From RHKX01 sp964497825 (GTDB lineage: Bacteria; Actinomycetota; Thermoleophilia; Solirubrobacterales; 70-9), in assembly GCA_964497825.1 (NCBI GenBank), contig CAZCFA010000005.1, positions 5,559-69,558 of the forward strand: 64,000 bases of DNA, given 5' to 3'. The notes under the pieces are model-generated. The model saw only the letters and a program-made list of their open reading frames with translations, had not been told where the DNA came from and did not search any database. Of the stretch, positions 16,524 through 25,726 are shown in pieces. A program made the translations under genes and the position numbers. Numbering within the stretch: position 1 is the stretch's first letter; every line of letters begins with the position of its first letter.

Positions 16524-17216
16524 GTGGAGCGCGCCCGCGGCATCGACGTGGTCCTCCCCGTCCTCGACGAGGTGGAGGCGATCCCGGACGTGCTCGCCGC
16601 CGTCCCCGAGGGCTTTCGCGCGATCGTCGTCGACAACGGCTCCAGCGACGGCTCCGGCGACGTCGCGCGCGAGCTCGGCGCCGAGGTCGTCTCCGAGCCC
16701 GTCGCCGGGTTCGGGTCCGCCTGCTACGCCGGCCTGCGCGCCGCCCGCTCCGACGTCGTCTGCTTCATGGACTGCGACGGCTCGCTCGACGCCGCCGAGC
16801 TGCCTTCGGTCGCGGCGCCCGTGGCCGCCGGCGGCGCCGACCTCGTGCTCGGTAGCCGCCGCGCCGAGCCCGGCGCCTGGCCGGCTCACGCCCGGATCGC
16901 CAACCGGGCGCTGGCGCTGATCGTCCGCCGCCGCGCCGGCCGGCTCAGCGACATCGGCCCGATGCGGGCGGCGCGGCGGCGACCGCTGCTCGAGCTCGGG
17001 CTTCGCGACCGCCGCTTCGGATGGCCGCTGGAGATGATCCTGCGCGCCGCCGACGCGGGCTGGCGGATCGAGGAGGTCGCGGTCAGCTACCGGCCCCGGG
17101 CCGGCGGCCGCTCGAAGGTGACCGGGACGGCGCGCGGGACGCTGCTCGCGGTCGCCGACATGTCGCGGGCGCTGCGCTGGACCGAATCGGCGCCGCGCGG
17201 GTCGGAACCACCGTGA
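16524..17216 (+). CDS. GT2 family glycosyltransferase (dolichyl-phosphate mannosyltransferase-like)
   Basis: A 230-residue GT-A fold enzyme without membrane helices. It shows IDVVLPVLDEVEAIPDVLA, the donor-binding VVDNGSSDGSGDVA, the metal-binding DCDGS in place of DxD, and a late FGWPLEMILRA region. It should move a sugar from a nucleotide donor to a polyprenyl phosphate or similar acceptor. Start is GTG 16524. It is the first gene of a five-gene block in which each stop overlaps or abuts the next start, ending with a redox membrane enzyme. Confidence 0.85.
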   Translation: MERARGIDVVLPVLDEVEAIPDVLAAVPEGFRAIVVDNGSSDGSGDVARELGAEVVSEPVAGFGSACYAGLRAARSDVVCFMDCDGSLDAAELPSVAAPVAAGGADLVLGSRRAEPGAWPAHARIANRALALIVRRRAGRLSDIGPMRAARRRPLLELGLRDRRFGWPLEMILRAADAGWRIEEVAVSYRPRAGGRSKVTGTARGTLLAVADMSRALRWTESAPRGSEPP

Positions 17217-17863
17217 GCGCCGGCTTCTCCCTGATCGTGATCGCCAAGGCGCCCGTCGCGGGCCGGGCGAAGACCCGGCTGATCCCCGACCTCGGCCCCG
17301 AGGGCGCCGCCGCGATCGCCGAGGCGTGCCTGAGCGACACGCTCGAGGCCGTCGCCGCGACGCCGGCCCGGCGCCGGGTGCTCGTACTCGACGGCGAGCC
17401 CGGCGCCTGGCTTCCGGAGGCGGGCCTCGAGGTCCTGCCGCAGCGCTCCGGCGGCCTCGACCGGCGCCTCGCCGGCGCCTTCGCCGACGCCGCCGCGGCG
17501 CCGGCGCTGCTGGTCGGGATGGACACCCCGCAGCTGACCCCGGAGCTGCTGGGCACATGCGGCGACCGGCTCGCGGCCGCCGGCGCCGACGCCGTCATCG
17601 GCGGCGCGCCCGACGGCGGCTACTGGGCGATCGGCCTGCGCGAGCAACCGCCGCCGCGCGCATTCGAGGGCGTGCCGATGAGCGCCGCCGACACCGGCGC
17701 GCAGCAGCGGCGGCGCCTGCGCGAGCTCGGCCTGCGCTACGAGGAGCTGCCCGAGCTGCGCGACGTCGACACGATCGATTCGCTGCTCGCCGTCGCCTCC
17801 GCGGCCCCCTGGACCCGCTGCGCCGCCGCCCTGGCCCGGCTCGACCGGGGGGCGCTCCGATGA
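17213..17863 (+). CDS. DUF2064/TIGR04282 nucleotidyl-transferase-like protein
   Basis: A 216-residue protein with a GT-A-type nucleotide-binding fold: N-terminal LIVIAKAPVAGRAKTRLIP, then a central VGMDTPQLTPELL and the signature GGAPDGGYWAIGL. This matches the DUF2064 family, often found next to GT2 enzymes in the so-called cofC-like group. GTG start overlaps the preceding stop (GTGA). The reaction is unproven; it is probably formation of an activated nucleotide conjugate used by the adjacent glycosyltransferase. Confidence 0.85.
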   Translation: MSAGFSLIVIAKAPVAGRAKTRLIPDLGPEGAAAIAEACLSDTLEAVAATPARRRVLVLDGEPGAWLPEAGLEVLPQRSGGLDRRLAGAFADAAAAPALLVGMDTPQLTPELLGTCGDRLAAAGADAVIGGAPDGGYWAIGLREQPPPRAFEGVPMSAADTGAQQRRRLRELGLRYEELPELRDVDTIDSLLAVASAAPWTRCAAALARLDRGALR

Positions 17864-18933
17864 GCCGGCGGCGGCGGTTCGGCGGGCTCGGCGCGACCGC
17901 GTCGGCCGTCGTCGTCGCGCTGGCTTCGCCGGCGCTCGCCGGCTGCGGCTCCGCCGACGGCAACCCGCCGCCGGCCGAGCCCGCCCCCTCGCCGCGCCCG
18001 GTCGATCCTCCGGCGGGCGCGGTGCTCCGGCTCGAGGGCGAGGCGGAGGGGGTCGCCGTCGACTCGATCGACGGGGTCGCGGCGGTGGCCTACCGCGACC
18101 CCGACCGGGTCGAGCTGATCGACGCCGGCCGCCTGCGGCCGCTGGCCCGGCTGCCGACCGGCGGTCCCTCCCGGCACCTCGCGATCGGCCGCGACCCCAG
18201 GACCCTGCTCGTTCCCGTCGAGTACGAGGACCGGCTGCTCGTCGCGGACCTGCGGCCGCTCGCCTGCGCGCCCGGCTGCCGGCCGCGGCTCGGGCCCGGC
18301 CGGTCGATCGCCACCGGCGACTTCCCCCACGACGCGGCGCAGGCCGCGAACGGGACGATCTTCGTCGGCGACGAGGGCGCCGATGCCGTGACCGTGATCC
18401 GCGGCGGCCGCGTCGGTGCCACGCTCGAGGTGCCCGAGCAGCCCGGCGGCGTGGCGGTCGCCGGCGGCGTCCTCGCCGTGGTCTCGGTCGCCGCCCGCGA
18501 GATCTCGTTCTTCGACGCCGCCTCGCTCGAGCCGCTCGCCACGCTCGGCGCCGGCGCCGGCCCGAGCCACGTCGTCGCCGGCGCCGACGGCCGCTTCTAC
18601 GTCGCCGACACCGGCGGCGACGCGATCCTCGTCTACGACGCCGCGCCCGCCGGCGGCGGCGAGCCGCGGCTGGTCGACCGCACCAACGTCCCGGCGAGCC
18701 CCTACGGGCTCGCCATCGACCGCCGCCGCGGCCTGCTCTATGTGACCCAAACGGCGCGCAATCGCGTAGTCCAACTCGAGCTCACCAACCTGGCACCCCG
18801 AATGACCGCTAGCTTCCCAACCGTGCGAGGGCCCAACAGCGTTGGGGTCGACGAGCGCGACGGCCGCGTCGTCGTCGCCGGCCGCGACGGCGGGACGGTG
18901 CAGGCCTTCGATCCGGCGAGGGCGGGACGATGA
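17860..18933 (+). CDS. Secreted beta-propeller lipoprotein (YVTN/NHL type)
   Basis: 357 residues with a basic start, a hydrophobic segment and lipobox ALAGC, so anchored to the membrane outside. A Pro-rich linker leads into a repeat domain with blocks such as GGPSRHLAIGRDPRTLLV, GVAVAGGVLAVVSV, GAGPSHVVAGADGRFYVAD and PYGLAIDRRRGLLYVTQT, typical of six- or seven-bladed YVTN/NHL propellers. Such proteins often bind partners or cofactors outside the membrane. It overlaps both neighbours by four bases and so probably pairs with the molybdopterin enzyme. Confidence 0.82.
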   Translation: MSRRRRFGGLGATASAVVVALASPALAGCGSADGNPPPAEPAPSPRPVDPPAGAVLRLEGEAEGVAVDSIDGVAAVAYRDPDRVELIDAGRLRPLARLPTGGPSRHLAIGRDPRTLLVPVEYEDRLLVADLRPLACAPGCRPRLGPGRSIATGDFPHDAAQAANGTIFVGDEGADAVTVIRGGRVGATLEVPEQPGGVAVAGGVLAVVSVAAREISFFDAASLEPLATLGAGAGPSHVVAGADGRFYVADTGGDAILVYDAAPAGGGEPRLVDRTNVPASPYGLAIDRRRGLLYVTQTARNRVVQLELTNLAPRMTASFPTVRGPNSVGVDERDGRVVVAGRDGGTVQAFDPARAGR

Positions 18934-20264
18934 GCCGGCTCGAGCGGCTCGGCGATCACCTCGCCGAGAGCGAGCGGGCCCGGCGGCCGCCGCTTCCGGA
19001 GCCGCCCGAGGCCGGCCCGTTCCGGCGCCGGTTCTGGCGCAGCCCGCTGCGCGGCCAGTGGCTGACCTCGTTCCTGGGCTCGATGATGCTGCCGCTGTTC
19101 GTCGTCGCGGCGCTCACCGGCTTCCTCTCCCACGCCGCCTACAACCCGGGGCTCGGCGCCAACGACCTGACCGGCGGCTTCGACGTCGATCTCTACTTCT
19201 TCGACTGGCCGACGAGCCCGGCCTGGCTCTACTCGCTGACCCAGTCGCTGCACGTGATCGCCGGCTTCGCGGTGATCCCGATCCTGCTGGCGAAGCTGTG
19301 GTCGGTGATCCCGCGCCTGTTCGAGCGGCCGCCGCTGCGCTCGCTGGCGCACTCGCTCGAGCGGCTCAGCGTGCTGCTGCTGGTCGGCTCCTCGATCTTC
19401 CTGCTCGTTACCGGGGTGATCAACGTCGAGTACTGGCTGGCGCCGCTCGGGTTCCCGTTCCTGTCCGCCCACTACTACGCGGCGATGGTGTTCGTCGGCG
19501 CGCTCGCCCTGCACCTGGTCCTGAAGCTGCCGATCGTCGCCCGCACGTTCCGGCGCGAGGGCGCCTTCCGGCCGCTCGGCGAGGGGATCTCGCGGATGCG
19601 CAGGGCCGATCCCGAGGTCGACGACCTCGCCTCCCCGGACCCGCATCAGCCGACGATCTCACGCCGCGGGCTGATCGGCGTCGTCGGCGCCGGCTCGCTC
19701 GCGCTCGCCGCGATGACCTCGGGCGCGAGCCTGCTCGGGAGCGTGCGCGAGATCGCCCTGCTCTCGCCGCGCGGTCAGACCGGTGGCCCCGCCGGCCCGA
19801 ACGACTTCCAGGTCAACAAGACCGCCGCCTACGCCGGCGTCAGCGCCGAGATGGGCGGCCCGCGGTGGCGGCTGCGGCTGCGCGGCGGCGGCCGCGACCG
19901 CGATCTCAGCCGCGAGCAGCTGCTGGCGATGAACCTGCAGACCGAGCACCTGCCGATCGGCTGCGTCGAGGGCTGGACGACGTGGCAGACCTGGACCGGC
20001 GTCCGGCTCGCCGACCTCGCGGCCCTCGCCGGCGCGGCCGCCGGCGCCGACGTGCTGGTCGAGTCGCTGCAGGAGGCCGGCGCCTTCAAGCAGGCGACGC
20101 TCGCCGCCAACCAGATCGAGGACGAGCGCTCGCTGCTCGCGCTGCGGGTCAACGGCGCCGACCTGACGCTCGACCACGGCTACCCGGCGCGGATCATCGT
20201 CCCGGCGCTGCCGGGGGTGCACAACACCAAGTGGGTCTCGCGGATGACCTTCTCGGGGGCCTAG
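18930..20264 (+). CDS. Fused cytochrome b561-like membrane domain and sulfite-oxidase-type molybdopterin domain
   Basis: A 444-residue fusion. Residues about 45-215 form four or more membrane helices with histidines suited to bind two b-type hemes (SLTQSLHVIAG, SAHYYAAM, ALHLVLK). An internal twin-arginine-like ISRRGLIG and a further helix come before a sulfite-oxidase-fold domain (about residues 290-444), whose probable Mo-ligating cysteine is in LPIGCVEGW. Like MsrPQ, such a pair would move electrons between the quinone pool and an extracytoplasmic substrate, but here heme and Mo domains are one chain. Substrate unknown. Confidence 0.82.
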   Translation: MSRLERLGDHLAESERARRPPLPEPPEAGPFRRRFWRSPLRGQWLTSFLGSMMLPLFVVAALTGFLSHAAYNPGLGANDLTGGFDVDLYFFDWPTSPAWLYSLTQSLHVIAGFAVIPILLAKLWSVIPRLFERPPLRSLAHSLERLSVLLLVGSSIFLLVTGVINVEYWLAPLGFPFLSAHYYAAMVFVGALALHLVLKLPIVARTFRREGAFRPLGEGISRMRRADPEVDDLASPDPHQPTISRRGLIGVVGAGSLALAAMTSGASLLGSVREIALLSPRGQTGGPAGPNDFQVNKTAAYAGVSAEMGGPRWRLRLRGGGRDRDLSREQLLAMNLQTEHLPIGCVEGWTTWQTWTGVRLADLAALAGAAAGADVLVESLQEAGAFKQATLAANQIEDERSLLALRVNGADLTLDHGYPARIIVPALPGVHNTKWVSRMTFSGA

Positions 20265-20927
20265 GTGGGAGCCGGCGCACCGACCGGGGGCGGCCGGGCC
20301 GAGAGCCGCTTCGCCTACGAGTACGGGGCGCGGCCGCTGCACCTGATCGCGGTCGTCGCCGGCCTGCTGCTCTGCGGCTACGGGCTGCTGCGGATCGACA
20401 ACCTCGACAACAGCGTCCGGATCTTCCTCTGGATCGGGGCCTGCGCGCTACTGCACGACCTCGTCGCGCTGCCGTTCTACAGCGTGCTGCTGCGGATCGC
20501 CCGGATCCCCGCCGGCGCCGCCTTCAAGTCGCGGGCGATGGCGGTGCGCGCCTACAACTACATCCGCGTGCCGGTCGGGCTCTCGCTGCTGCTGCTGGTC
20601 GTCTACTTCCCGCTGATCTTCCGGATGGCGCCCGACGAGTACACGGCGACGACCGGCCGCAGCGTCGACACCTACCTCGGCCGCTGGCTGCTGCTCAGCG
20701 CCGCGATCTTCCTCGTCTCGGGGGTCGCCTACGCGATCAGCCTCCGCCGCCGCCCGGCCGAACCCGACGCGAGCCGCCCGCCGCGCGCCGCCGGCGCGTC
20801 GGGCGCGGCCGCAAGCCTGCCCTGGCGGATCGGCGCCAAGCTGGTCCTCGCGCTCGCCGCCGTGGCGACGCTCTGGGTCGCGGCGGCGCTGATCGTCGGC
20901 CTGCTGACGAGCGGGCTCAACCCGTAG
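20265..20927 (+). CDS. Membrane protein, last gene of the redox operon
   Basis: 220 residues with five hydrophobic helices. Start GTG at 20265 directly follows the TAG of the molybdopterin gene. The loop VALPFYSVLLRIARIP with YNYIRVPVGLSLLLLVVYFP recalls cytoplasmic and membrane faces of redox-partner proteins, but no heme-binding pattern is clear. Context suggests a subunit or assembly factor for the b561/Mo enzyme. Confidence 0.75.
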   Translation: MGAGAPTGGGRAESRFAYEYGARPLHLIAVVAGLLLCGYGLLRIDNLDNSVRIFLWIGACALLHDLVALPFYSVLLRIARIPAGAAFKSRAMAVRAYNYIRVPVGLSLLLLVVYFPLIFRMAPDEYTATTGRSVDTYLGRWLLLSAAIFLVSGVAYAISLRRRPAEPDASRPPRAAGASGAAASLPWRIGAKLVLALAAVATLWVAAALIVGLLTSGLNP

Positions 20928-21116
20928 CGGGCCACGACGGCGAGGAACCGCCGTCATCCCGGCCCCGCCGTCCGCCGCATGCTGCCCGCAGCGTCGGCGG
21001 CCCGACGCGTCAGCGGACCGGTTCGGCCGCGCGGCCGCGTAAGTCGGCACACCCTCGCGCGGCGAAATTCACCCGGGATCCGCCATCGGCGCGCCGGGGC
21101 CTCCTAGGTTCGGCGC

Positions 21117-21746
21117 ATGGCCCCCGTCCCTGCACCCGATGGCGAGCGCGGAGCCGCCGGCGTCGAGCACGCGGCGCTGGCGCTGTTGATGGCGCTCTGC
21201 GCGGTCGCGGTGATCGCGCTCGTCGCGGGCCGGGCGCCGGGCGACGAGACCTCGCTCGCCGCCCGGATCGCGTTCAAGCAGCGCTGCGCCGTCCGCTTTC
21301 CGGACCCCTGCTGGCGCGATCCCCTGACCGAGGCCTACGGCCGCGGCCTCGCCGGCGCGATCCGGGCGCTGGCGCCGGCGCCGGCGGCGCGCGAGGGCCT
21401 CGTCGGCGTCGATTACCGGCGCTGCCGGCGGGCGAGCTGCGCGACCTGGGCGGGCCCGCACCTGACCGCGTCGAACCGGCGGACCACCGCGTTTACGAGC
21501 GTGCGCGAATCGGCCGCCGCGATCGCGATCGACTACTGGGTCTACCGGCCGACGATCGGCTGGGAGCAGATCACCGAGCACGTGGCCCGTGGCGAGCTCG
21601 GCGCCTACGCGAGCGTTCCCCTGCTCGACGGTGCCGACCCGGCCCTGGTCCCGCTCGAGACCCTGCTCGGCCGCGACGACGCCCGCTTCCCCGCCGGCGA
21701 GGAGCCGCCCTGGCGGAATCGGGTCGAGAGCCGCTGGGGGCGGTGA
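21117..21746 (+). CDS. Secreted or membrane-anchored protein with prepilin-like N-terminus
   Basis: 209 residues. It begins with a hydrophilic stretch followed by GERGAAGVEHAALALLMALC and more hydrophobic sequence, close to the start of TadE/Flp-type pilin-like proteins, where the Glu five residues into the hydrophobic part is typical. The remaining 150 residues are polar with several cysteines (CAVRFPDPCW, YRRCRRASC), which could form disulfides outside the cell. No family is recognised. The region 20928-21116 before it holds no gene. Confidence 0.65.
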   Translation: MAPVPAPDGERGAAGVEHAALALLMALCAVAVIALVAGRAPGDETSLAARIAFKQRCAVRFPDPCWRDPLTEAYGRGLAGAIRALAPAPAAREGLVGVDYRRCRRASCATWAGPHLTASNRRTTAFTSVRESAAAIAIDYWVYRPTIGWEQITEHVARGELGAYASVPLLDGADPALVPLETLLGRDDARFPAGEEPPWRNRVESRWGR

Positions 21747-21767
21747 GCCCGGCCCGGCCGGCGGCGC

Positions 21768-22688
21768 TCACCAGACGGCGTCGTGGCTCTCGATCACGCC
21801 GATCCCGGAGGCGAGCTCGATCCCGGCGAGGGCACCGCTGAAGGTGCCGAACGGCTGCCGGTAGGTGTAGCGGGCGACGATCCGGTTCTGCTCGTGGCGG
21901 CGCTCGGCCTCGGCCCGGAAGTCGAGCCGTGAGCCGTCGGCGAAGTCGATCGCCTCGAGGCCGTCGAAGCTGACCGGGCCCGGCTCGGTGACCGGCTCGC
22001 CGTCGACCCAGATCGCGCGCTCGCTGCCGCGCTCGGGGTCGTTGACGCCGGTGACGAGGTTCCAGCCGACCAGCCTACCGTCGGCGGCGGTCCCGACCCC
22101 GGCCGACCAGGTCCAGGCGGTGTGGCGCGGGTGATAGCCGGCGGACTCGTCCTCGACGCCCCGGGCCGACTCCCTGATCCGCCGCTCGCCCGGGAGCCGG
22201 ACGTCGACCTCGACCGGGGCGACGCGCTTGCGCGTCCAGGTGTAGCGGCGCTCGTCGCCGTCGGGTGCCGCGCAGACCGCCTCCTGCCAGACGCCGGGGC
22301 CGATCGTCAGCTTGCCGCGGATCGGGCCCGACTGGAAGCGGCCGACGGCGCCGCGCTCCTCGGCGCCGATCGCCAGCGGCCGGCCCTCGCCGTTCTCGTT
22401 CCAGACCTCGCCGCGCGCCGACGGCAGCCGCGTTCGCGTGCGCTCGTGCAGCTCGCCGCGCTCGCGGTCGAGCACCGCCCAGAAAGTCTGCGCCGCGGGG
22501 CCGACCTGGACGCTGGCAGCACAGACCATGAGCTGCTCGCCGAAGGCGGAGACGTAGCGCCAGCGCTTGCGCCAGCCGCCGGCGAAGCGCAGCGGCATCG
22601 GCCTGGGCGGCAGCGGCAGCGCCGGCCGCTCGCCGCCGGGGCCGCGCCAGGGCAGCGCGGCGATCGCCGCGCGCCGCTTCTCGTTCAC
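21768..22688 (-). CDS. DUF2804 family protein
   Basis: 306 residues without signal peptide or helices. A run of beta-rich blocks with paired Trp/Gly residues (WRKRWRYVSAFGEQLMVCAA; TAWTWSAGVG; GRLVGWNLVTGVNDP; RIVARYTYRQPFGTFSG) matches the DUF2804 family, a lipocalin/AttH-like beta fold of unknown role in Actinobacteria. The ATG is preceded by the stop of the carboxypeptidase gene 10 bases away, so the two are cotranscribed. Confidence 0.78.
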   Translation of the reverse strand: MNEKRRAAIAALPWRGPGGERPALPLPPRPMPLRFAGGWRKRWRYVSAFGEQLMVCAASVQVGPAAQTFWAVLDRERGELHERTRTRLPSARGEVWNENGEGRPLAIGAEERGAVGRFQSGPIRGKLTIGPGVWQEAVCAAPDGDERRYTWTRKRVAPVEVDVRLPGERRIRESARGVEDESAGYHPRHTAWTWSAGVGTAADGRLVGWNLVTGVNDPERGSERAIWVDGEPVTEPGPVSFDGLEAIDFADGSRLDFRAEAERRHEQNRIVARYTYRQPFGTFSGALAGIELASGIGVIESHDAVW

Positions 22689-22698
22689 CGGCAGCTCC

Positions 22699-23664
22699 TC
22701 ACGGTTCCGCGGAGGCTCCCAGATCGAGCAGCTTCGGCACCTGCTCGAGCGGGTTCGGGGCGTCGAGCAGGACCACGCCGAGCTCGCGGCCGCCGCGCTC
22801 GGCGGTGGTCACGTAGCAGCGGCCGGCGGCATCGGTGTAGCCGGTCTTGAGCCCGGTGATGCCGCGGTCGCCGGCGCGGATGAACGGGTTGTTGTTCCAG
22901 AGGTCGAGGAAGCCGCCCCTGATCGGGAACGGCAGCCGGACGTGATCGCTGCGGGTGATCGCGCGGATCCGCGGCTCGGAGAGGTCGGCGCGGGCGAGCA
23001 GCGCGAGGTCACGCGGGCAGGAGTGGTTGCCGCGGTCGATCAGCCCGTGCGGGCTCGTGAAGTGGGTGCAGCGCAGTCCGAGCCGCCGGGCCGCGCGGTT
23101 CATGCGGGCGACGAAGCGCGCAACCGTGCCCGCGTCGTATTCGGCGAGCGCGGTCGCGGCGTCGTTGCCGGAGACCAGCAGCAGCCCCTTCAGCAGCGCC
23201 TCGAGCCGCACCTTCCTGCCCGCCGGCAGGACGCCGACCATCGAGCCGCCGGTCCGCGTCGCCGCCCTCGAGATCGGCACCCGCTCGTCGCGCCGGTGGC
23301 GGTTGACGATCAGCCACGCGGTCATCATCTTCGTCAGGCTCGCGATCGGCAGCTCGCGATCGGGGTGCCGCTCCCAGAGGATCTCGCCGCTGGCGACGTC
23401 GAACATCAGCCCCGCCCGCGGCGGACGCCTGAACTCGTGCCGAACCGGTAGCGTCGCCGGCTCCGGCCGCAGCGCGAACCGCCTTCCCAGCGGCGTCGCC
23501 GGGGAGCCGCCGCTTCGCGCCCCGCCTTCCGGCGCCAGCGCCGAGCCGAGCGGCGCCGCGGCGACCACCCCCGCCCCGTCCGGCTCGCCCTTCGGCTGCG
23601 CCGCAACCACCGCCGCCGCGGCCAGGCCGGCCAGCAGCACGAGGATCGCGACGCCCTTCCGCAT
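22699..23664 (-). CDS. D-alanyl-D-alanine carboxypeptidase (S11, PBP5-type)
   Basis: A 321-residue secreted penicillin-binding protein that trims the terminal D-Ala of peptidoglycan stem peptides. The N-terminus has a signal/anchor segment and a low-complexity linker. All three active-site motifs are present: SLTK in ASLTKMMTAWLIV, SGN in LLLVSGNDAATAL and KTG in GLKTGYTDAAGRC. The C-terminal domain is short, compared with the beta-rich DUF found in E. coli PBP5. A second gene (DUF2804) follows 10 bases downstream. Confidence 0.9.
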   Translation of the reverse strand: MRKGVAILVLLAGLAAAAVVAAQPKGEPDGAGVVAAAPLGSALAPEGGARSGGSPATPLGRRFALRPEPATLPVRHEFRRPPRAGLMFDVASGEILWERHPDRELPIASLTKMMTAWLIVNRHRRDERVPISRAATRTGGSMVGVLPAGRKVRLEALLKGLLLVSGNDAATALAEYDAGTVARFVARMNRAARRLGLRCTHFTSPHGLIDRGNHSCPRDLALLARADLSEPRIRAITRSDHVRLPFPIRGGFLDLWNNNPFIRAGDRGITGLKTGYTDAAGRCYVTTAERGGRELGVVLLDAPNPLEQVPKLLDLGASAEP

Positions 23665-23788
23665 CGCCCGATGATCGCGGACCGATCAGCCGGATCCAAG
23701 CGACGAGCGCACGCAGGCCGGGCGGCGGGCGGGCTGCGTCGGGGAACGAGCGTGGCGGTGGCGGCCGCGCCGCCGCCTTGGCGTGCTC

Positions 23789-25555
23789 CTACTCGATCGT
23801 CGCGATCGGGTCGCCGGCGTTGATCGCGGCCCCGAGCTCGACGGCGAGCTTCGAGACCTTGCCCGCCTTGTGCGCGGTGATCTCGTTCTCCATCTTCATC
23901 GCCTCGATGACGACGAGCAGCGCGCCCTCCTCGACCTCGTCGCCCTCGGCGACCTCGACCTTGAAGATCGAGCCCTGTAGCGGCGCGATCACGTCGTTGC
24001 CGGAGGAGGCGGCGGCCCCGCCCGCCTTGCGCTCGCGCCGCTGCGGTCGCTTGCCGGCGGGCGCGGCCGCGGCCGCGGCGCCGTTGCCGCCGAGCGCCTC
24101 GCCGATCACCTTCACCGGGTAGAGCCGGCCGCCGACCTCGACCTTGTACTCGCGCTCGCTGAGCTCGGGCGCCTCGTCGCCGCCCTCGACCGCCGGATCG
24201 CCGGTCGGCAGGGACTTGATCCACTCCGGGTCCTCGAGCAGGTCGCGGCAGGTCTCGCCCCGCGCCCACTGCTCGGTGGCCATGATCGTCTCGTGGAACG
24301 GGATCAGCGTCGTCAGGCCCTCGATCCGGTACTCGCCCAGCGCCCGGATCATCCGCCGCGTCGCCTTCTCGCGGTCGACGTCCCAGGTGATCAGCTTGGC
24401 GACCATCGGGTCATACAGCGGCGTCACCTCGCCGCCCGCCTCGAGCCCGGAATCGACCCGGACGCCGGGGCCGGAGGGCTCACGGTAGGCGCCGATCCGG
24501 CCCGGCGCCGGCGCGAACTTCTTGTGCGCGGCCTCGGCGTTGATCCGGCACTCGATCGCGTGCCCGCGCATCTCGAGCTGCTCCTGGGTGATCGAGAGGG
24601 TCTCGCCGGCGGCGATCCGGACCTGCTCGCGGACGATGTCGATGCCGGTGACCATCTCGGTCACGCAGTGCTCGACCTGGACGCGGGTGTTCATCTCGAG
24701 GAAGAAGTAGTCGGCGCCGAGCTGCATCCCCTCGATCGTCCCGGCGCCGCGGTAGTCGACGGCGATCGCCGCGTCGGTGGCGATCTTGCCGATCCGCTCG
24801 CGCATCTCCTCGTCGACGTGCGGCGCCGGCGCCTCCTCGATCAGCTTCTGGTGGCGACGCTGGATCGAGCAGTCGCGCTCGCCGAGGTGGATCGTGTTGC
24901 CGTGCGAGTCGGAGAGCACCTGGACCTCGACGTGGCGCGGGTCGTCGAGGTAGCGCTCGAGGTAGACGGTGGCGTCGCCGAAGAACTTCTCGCCCTCGCG
25001 GGCGGCGCCCTCGAACGCGGACTCGAGCTCGTCGGCGCTGATCGCGACCCGGAAGCCCTTGCCGCCGCCGCCGCCGGCCGCCTTGCAGGCGATCGGGAAG
25101 CCGATCTCCTCGGCGAGCTCGCGCGCGTCGGCGACGGTCGCCGACGGCTCGGTCGCGCCGGGGACGATCGGCACGCCGGCCTCCTGCATGATCTCGCGGG
25201 CGCGGGTCTTCGACCCCATCGCGTCGATCGCGTCGGCGGGCGGGCCGATCCAGGTGATCTCGGTCTCGCCGATCGCCCGCGCGAACGGCGCGTTCTCGGC
25301 CAGGAACCCGTAGCCGGGGTGAATCGCGTCGGCGCCCGCCTCGGCGGCGACCGCGAGGATCCGCTCGATGTTCAGGTAGCTCTCGGCCGGGACGGCGGGC
25401 CCGAGCAGGTAGGCCTCGTCGGCCTCGCGCACGTGGCGGGCATCGCGGTCGGCCTCGGAGTAGACGGCGACGGCGCCGATGTCCATCTCCTTCAGGGTGC
25501 GGATCACCCGCACCGCGATCTCGCCGCGGTTCGCGATCAGGACCTTCTCGAACAC
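23789..25555 (-). CDS. Biotin-dependent acyl-CoA carboxylase alpha subunit (biotin carboxylase plus BCCP)
   Basis: 588 residues. Residues 1-450 are a biotin carboxylase with ANRGEIAVRVIRT, the ATP-grasp glycine loop AAGGGGGKGFRV and catalytic motifs EMNTRVQVEHCVTEMVTGID. After a linker, the C-terminal biotinyl domain carries EAMKMENEI with the acceptor lysine. The layout matches actinobacterial AccA3/PccA, which supplies carboxybiotin to acetyl-, propionyl- or longer acyl-CoA carboxyltransferase subunits encoded elsewhere. Start at 25555 (ATG, MFEKVLIANRG) is standard. No carboxyltransferase gene is adjacent. Confidence 0.93.
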   Translation of the reverse strand: MFEKVLIANRGEIAVRVIRTLKEMDIGAVAVYSEADRDARHVREADEAYLLGPAVPAESYLNIERILAVAAEAGADAIHPGYGFLAENAPFARAIGETEITWIGPPADAIDAMGSKTRAREIMQEAGVPIVPGATEPSATVADARELAEEIGFPIACKAAGGGGGKGFRVAISADELESAFEGAAREGEKFFGDATVYLERYLDDPRHVEVQVLSDSHGNTIHLGERDCSIQRRHQKLIEEAPAPHVDEEMRERIGKIATDAAIAVDYRGAGTIEGMQLGADYFFLEMNTRVQVEHCVTEMVTGIDIVREQVRIAAGETLSITQEQLEMRGHAIECRINAEAAHKKFAPAPGRIGAYREPSGPGVRVDSGLEAGGEVTPLYDPMVAKLITWDVDREKATRRMIRALGEYRIEGLTTLIPFHETIMATEQWARGETCRDLLEDPEWIKSLPTGDPAVEGGDEAPELSEREYKVEVGGRLYPVKVIGEALGGNGAAAAAAPAGKRPQRRERKAGGAAASSGNDVIAPLQGSIFKVEVAEGDEVEEGALLVVIEAMKMENEITAHKAGKVSKLAVELGAAINAGDPIATIE

Positions 25556-25726
25556 GGCGGCGCAGGATACCCGCGCCGGGCGCTACCGGGGTCGCGGGAT
25601 CAGCAGCCACGCCGCTATCCCGAAACGGATCGCGCCGATCAGCGTGCCCCAGGCGGCGAGGGTCGCGCTCAGCGCCTGGTCGGTCGCCGGCGAGACGAAC
25701 GAGGCGACGGCGCGGGCGGCAAGGCG

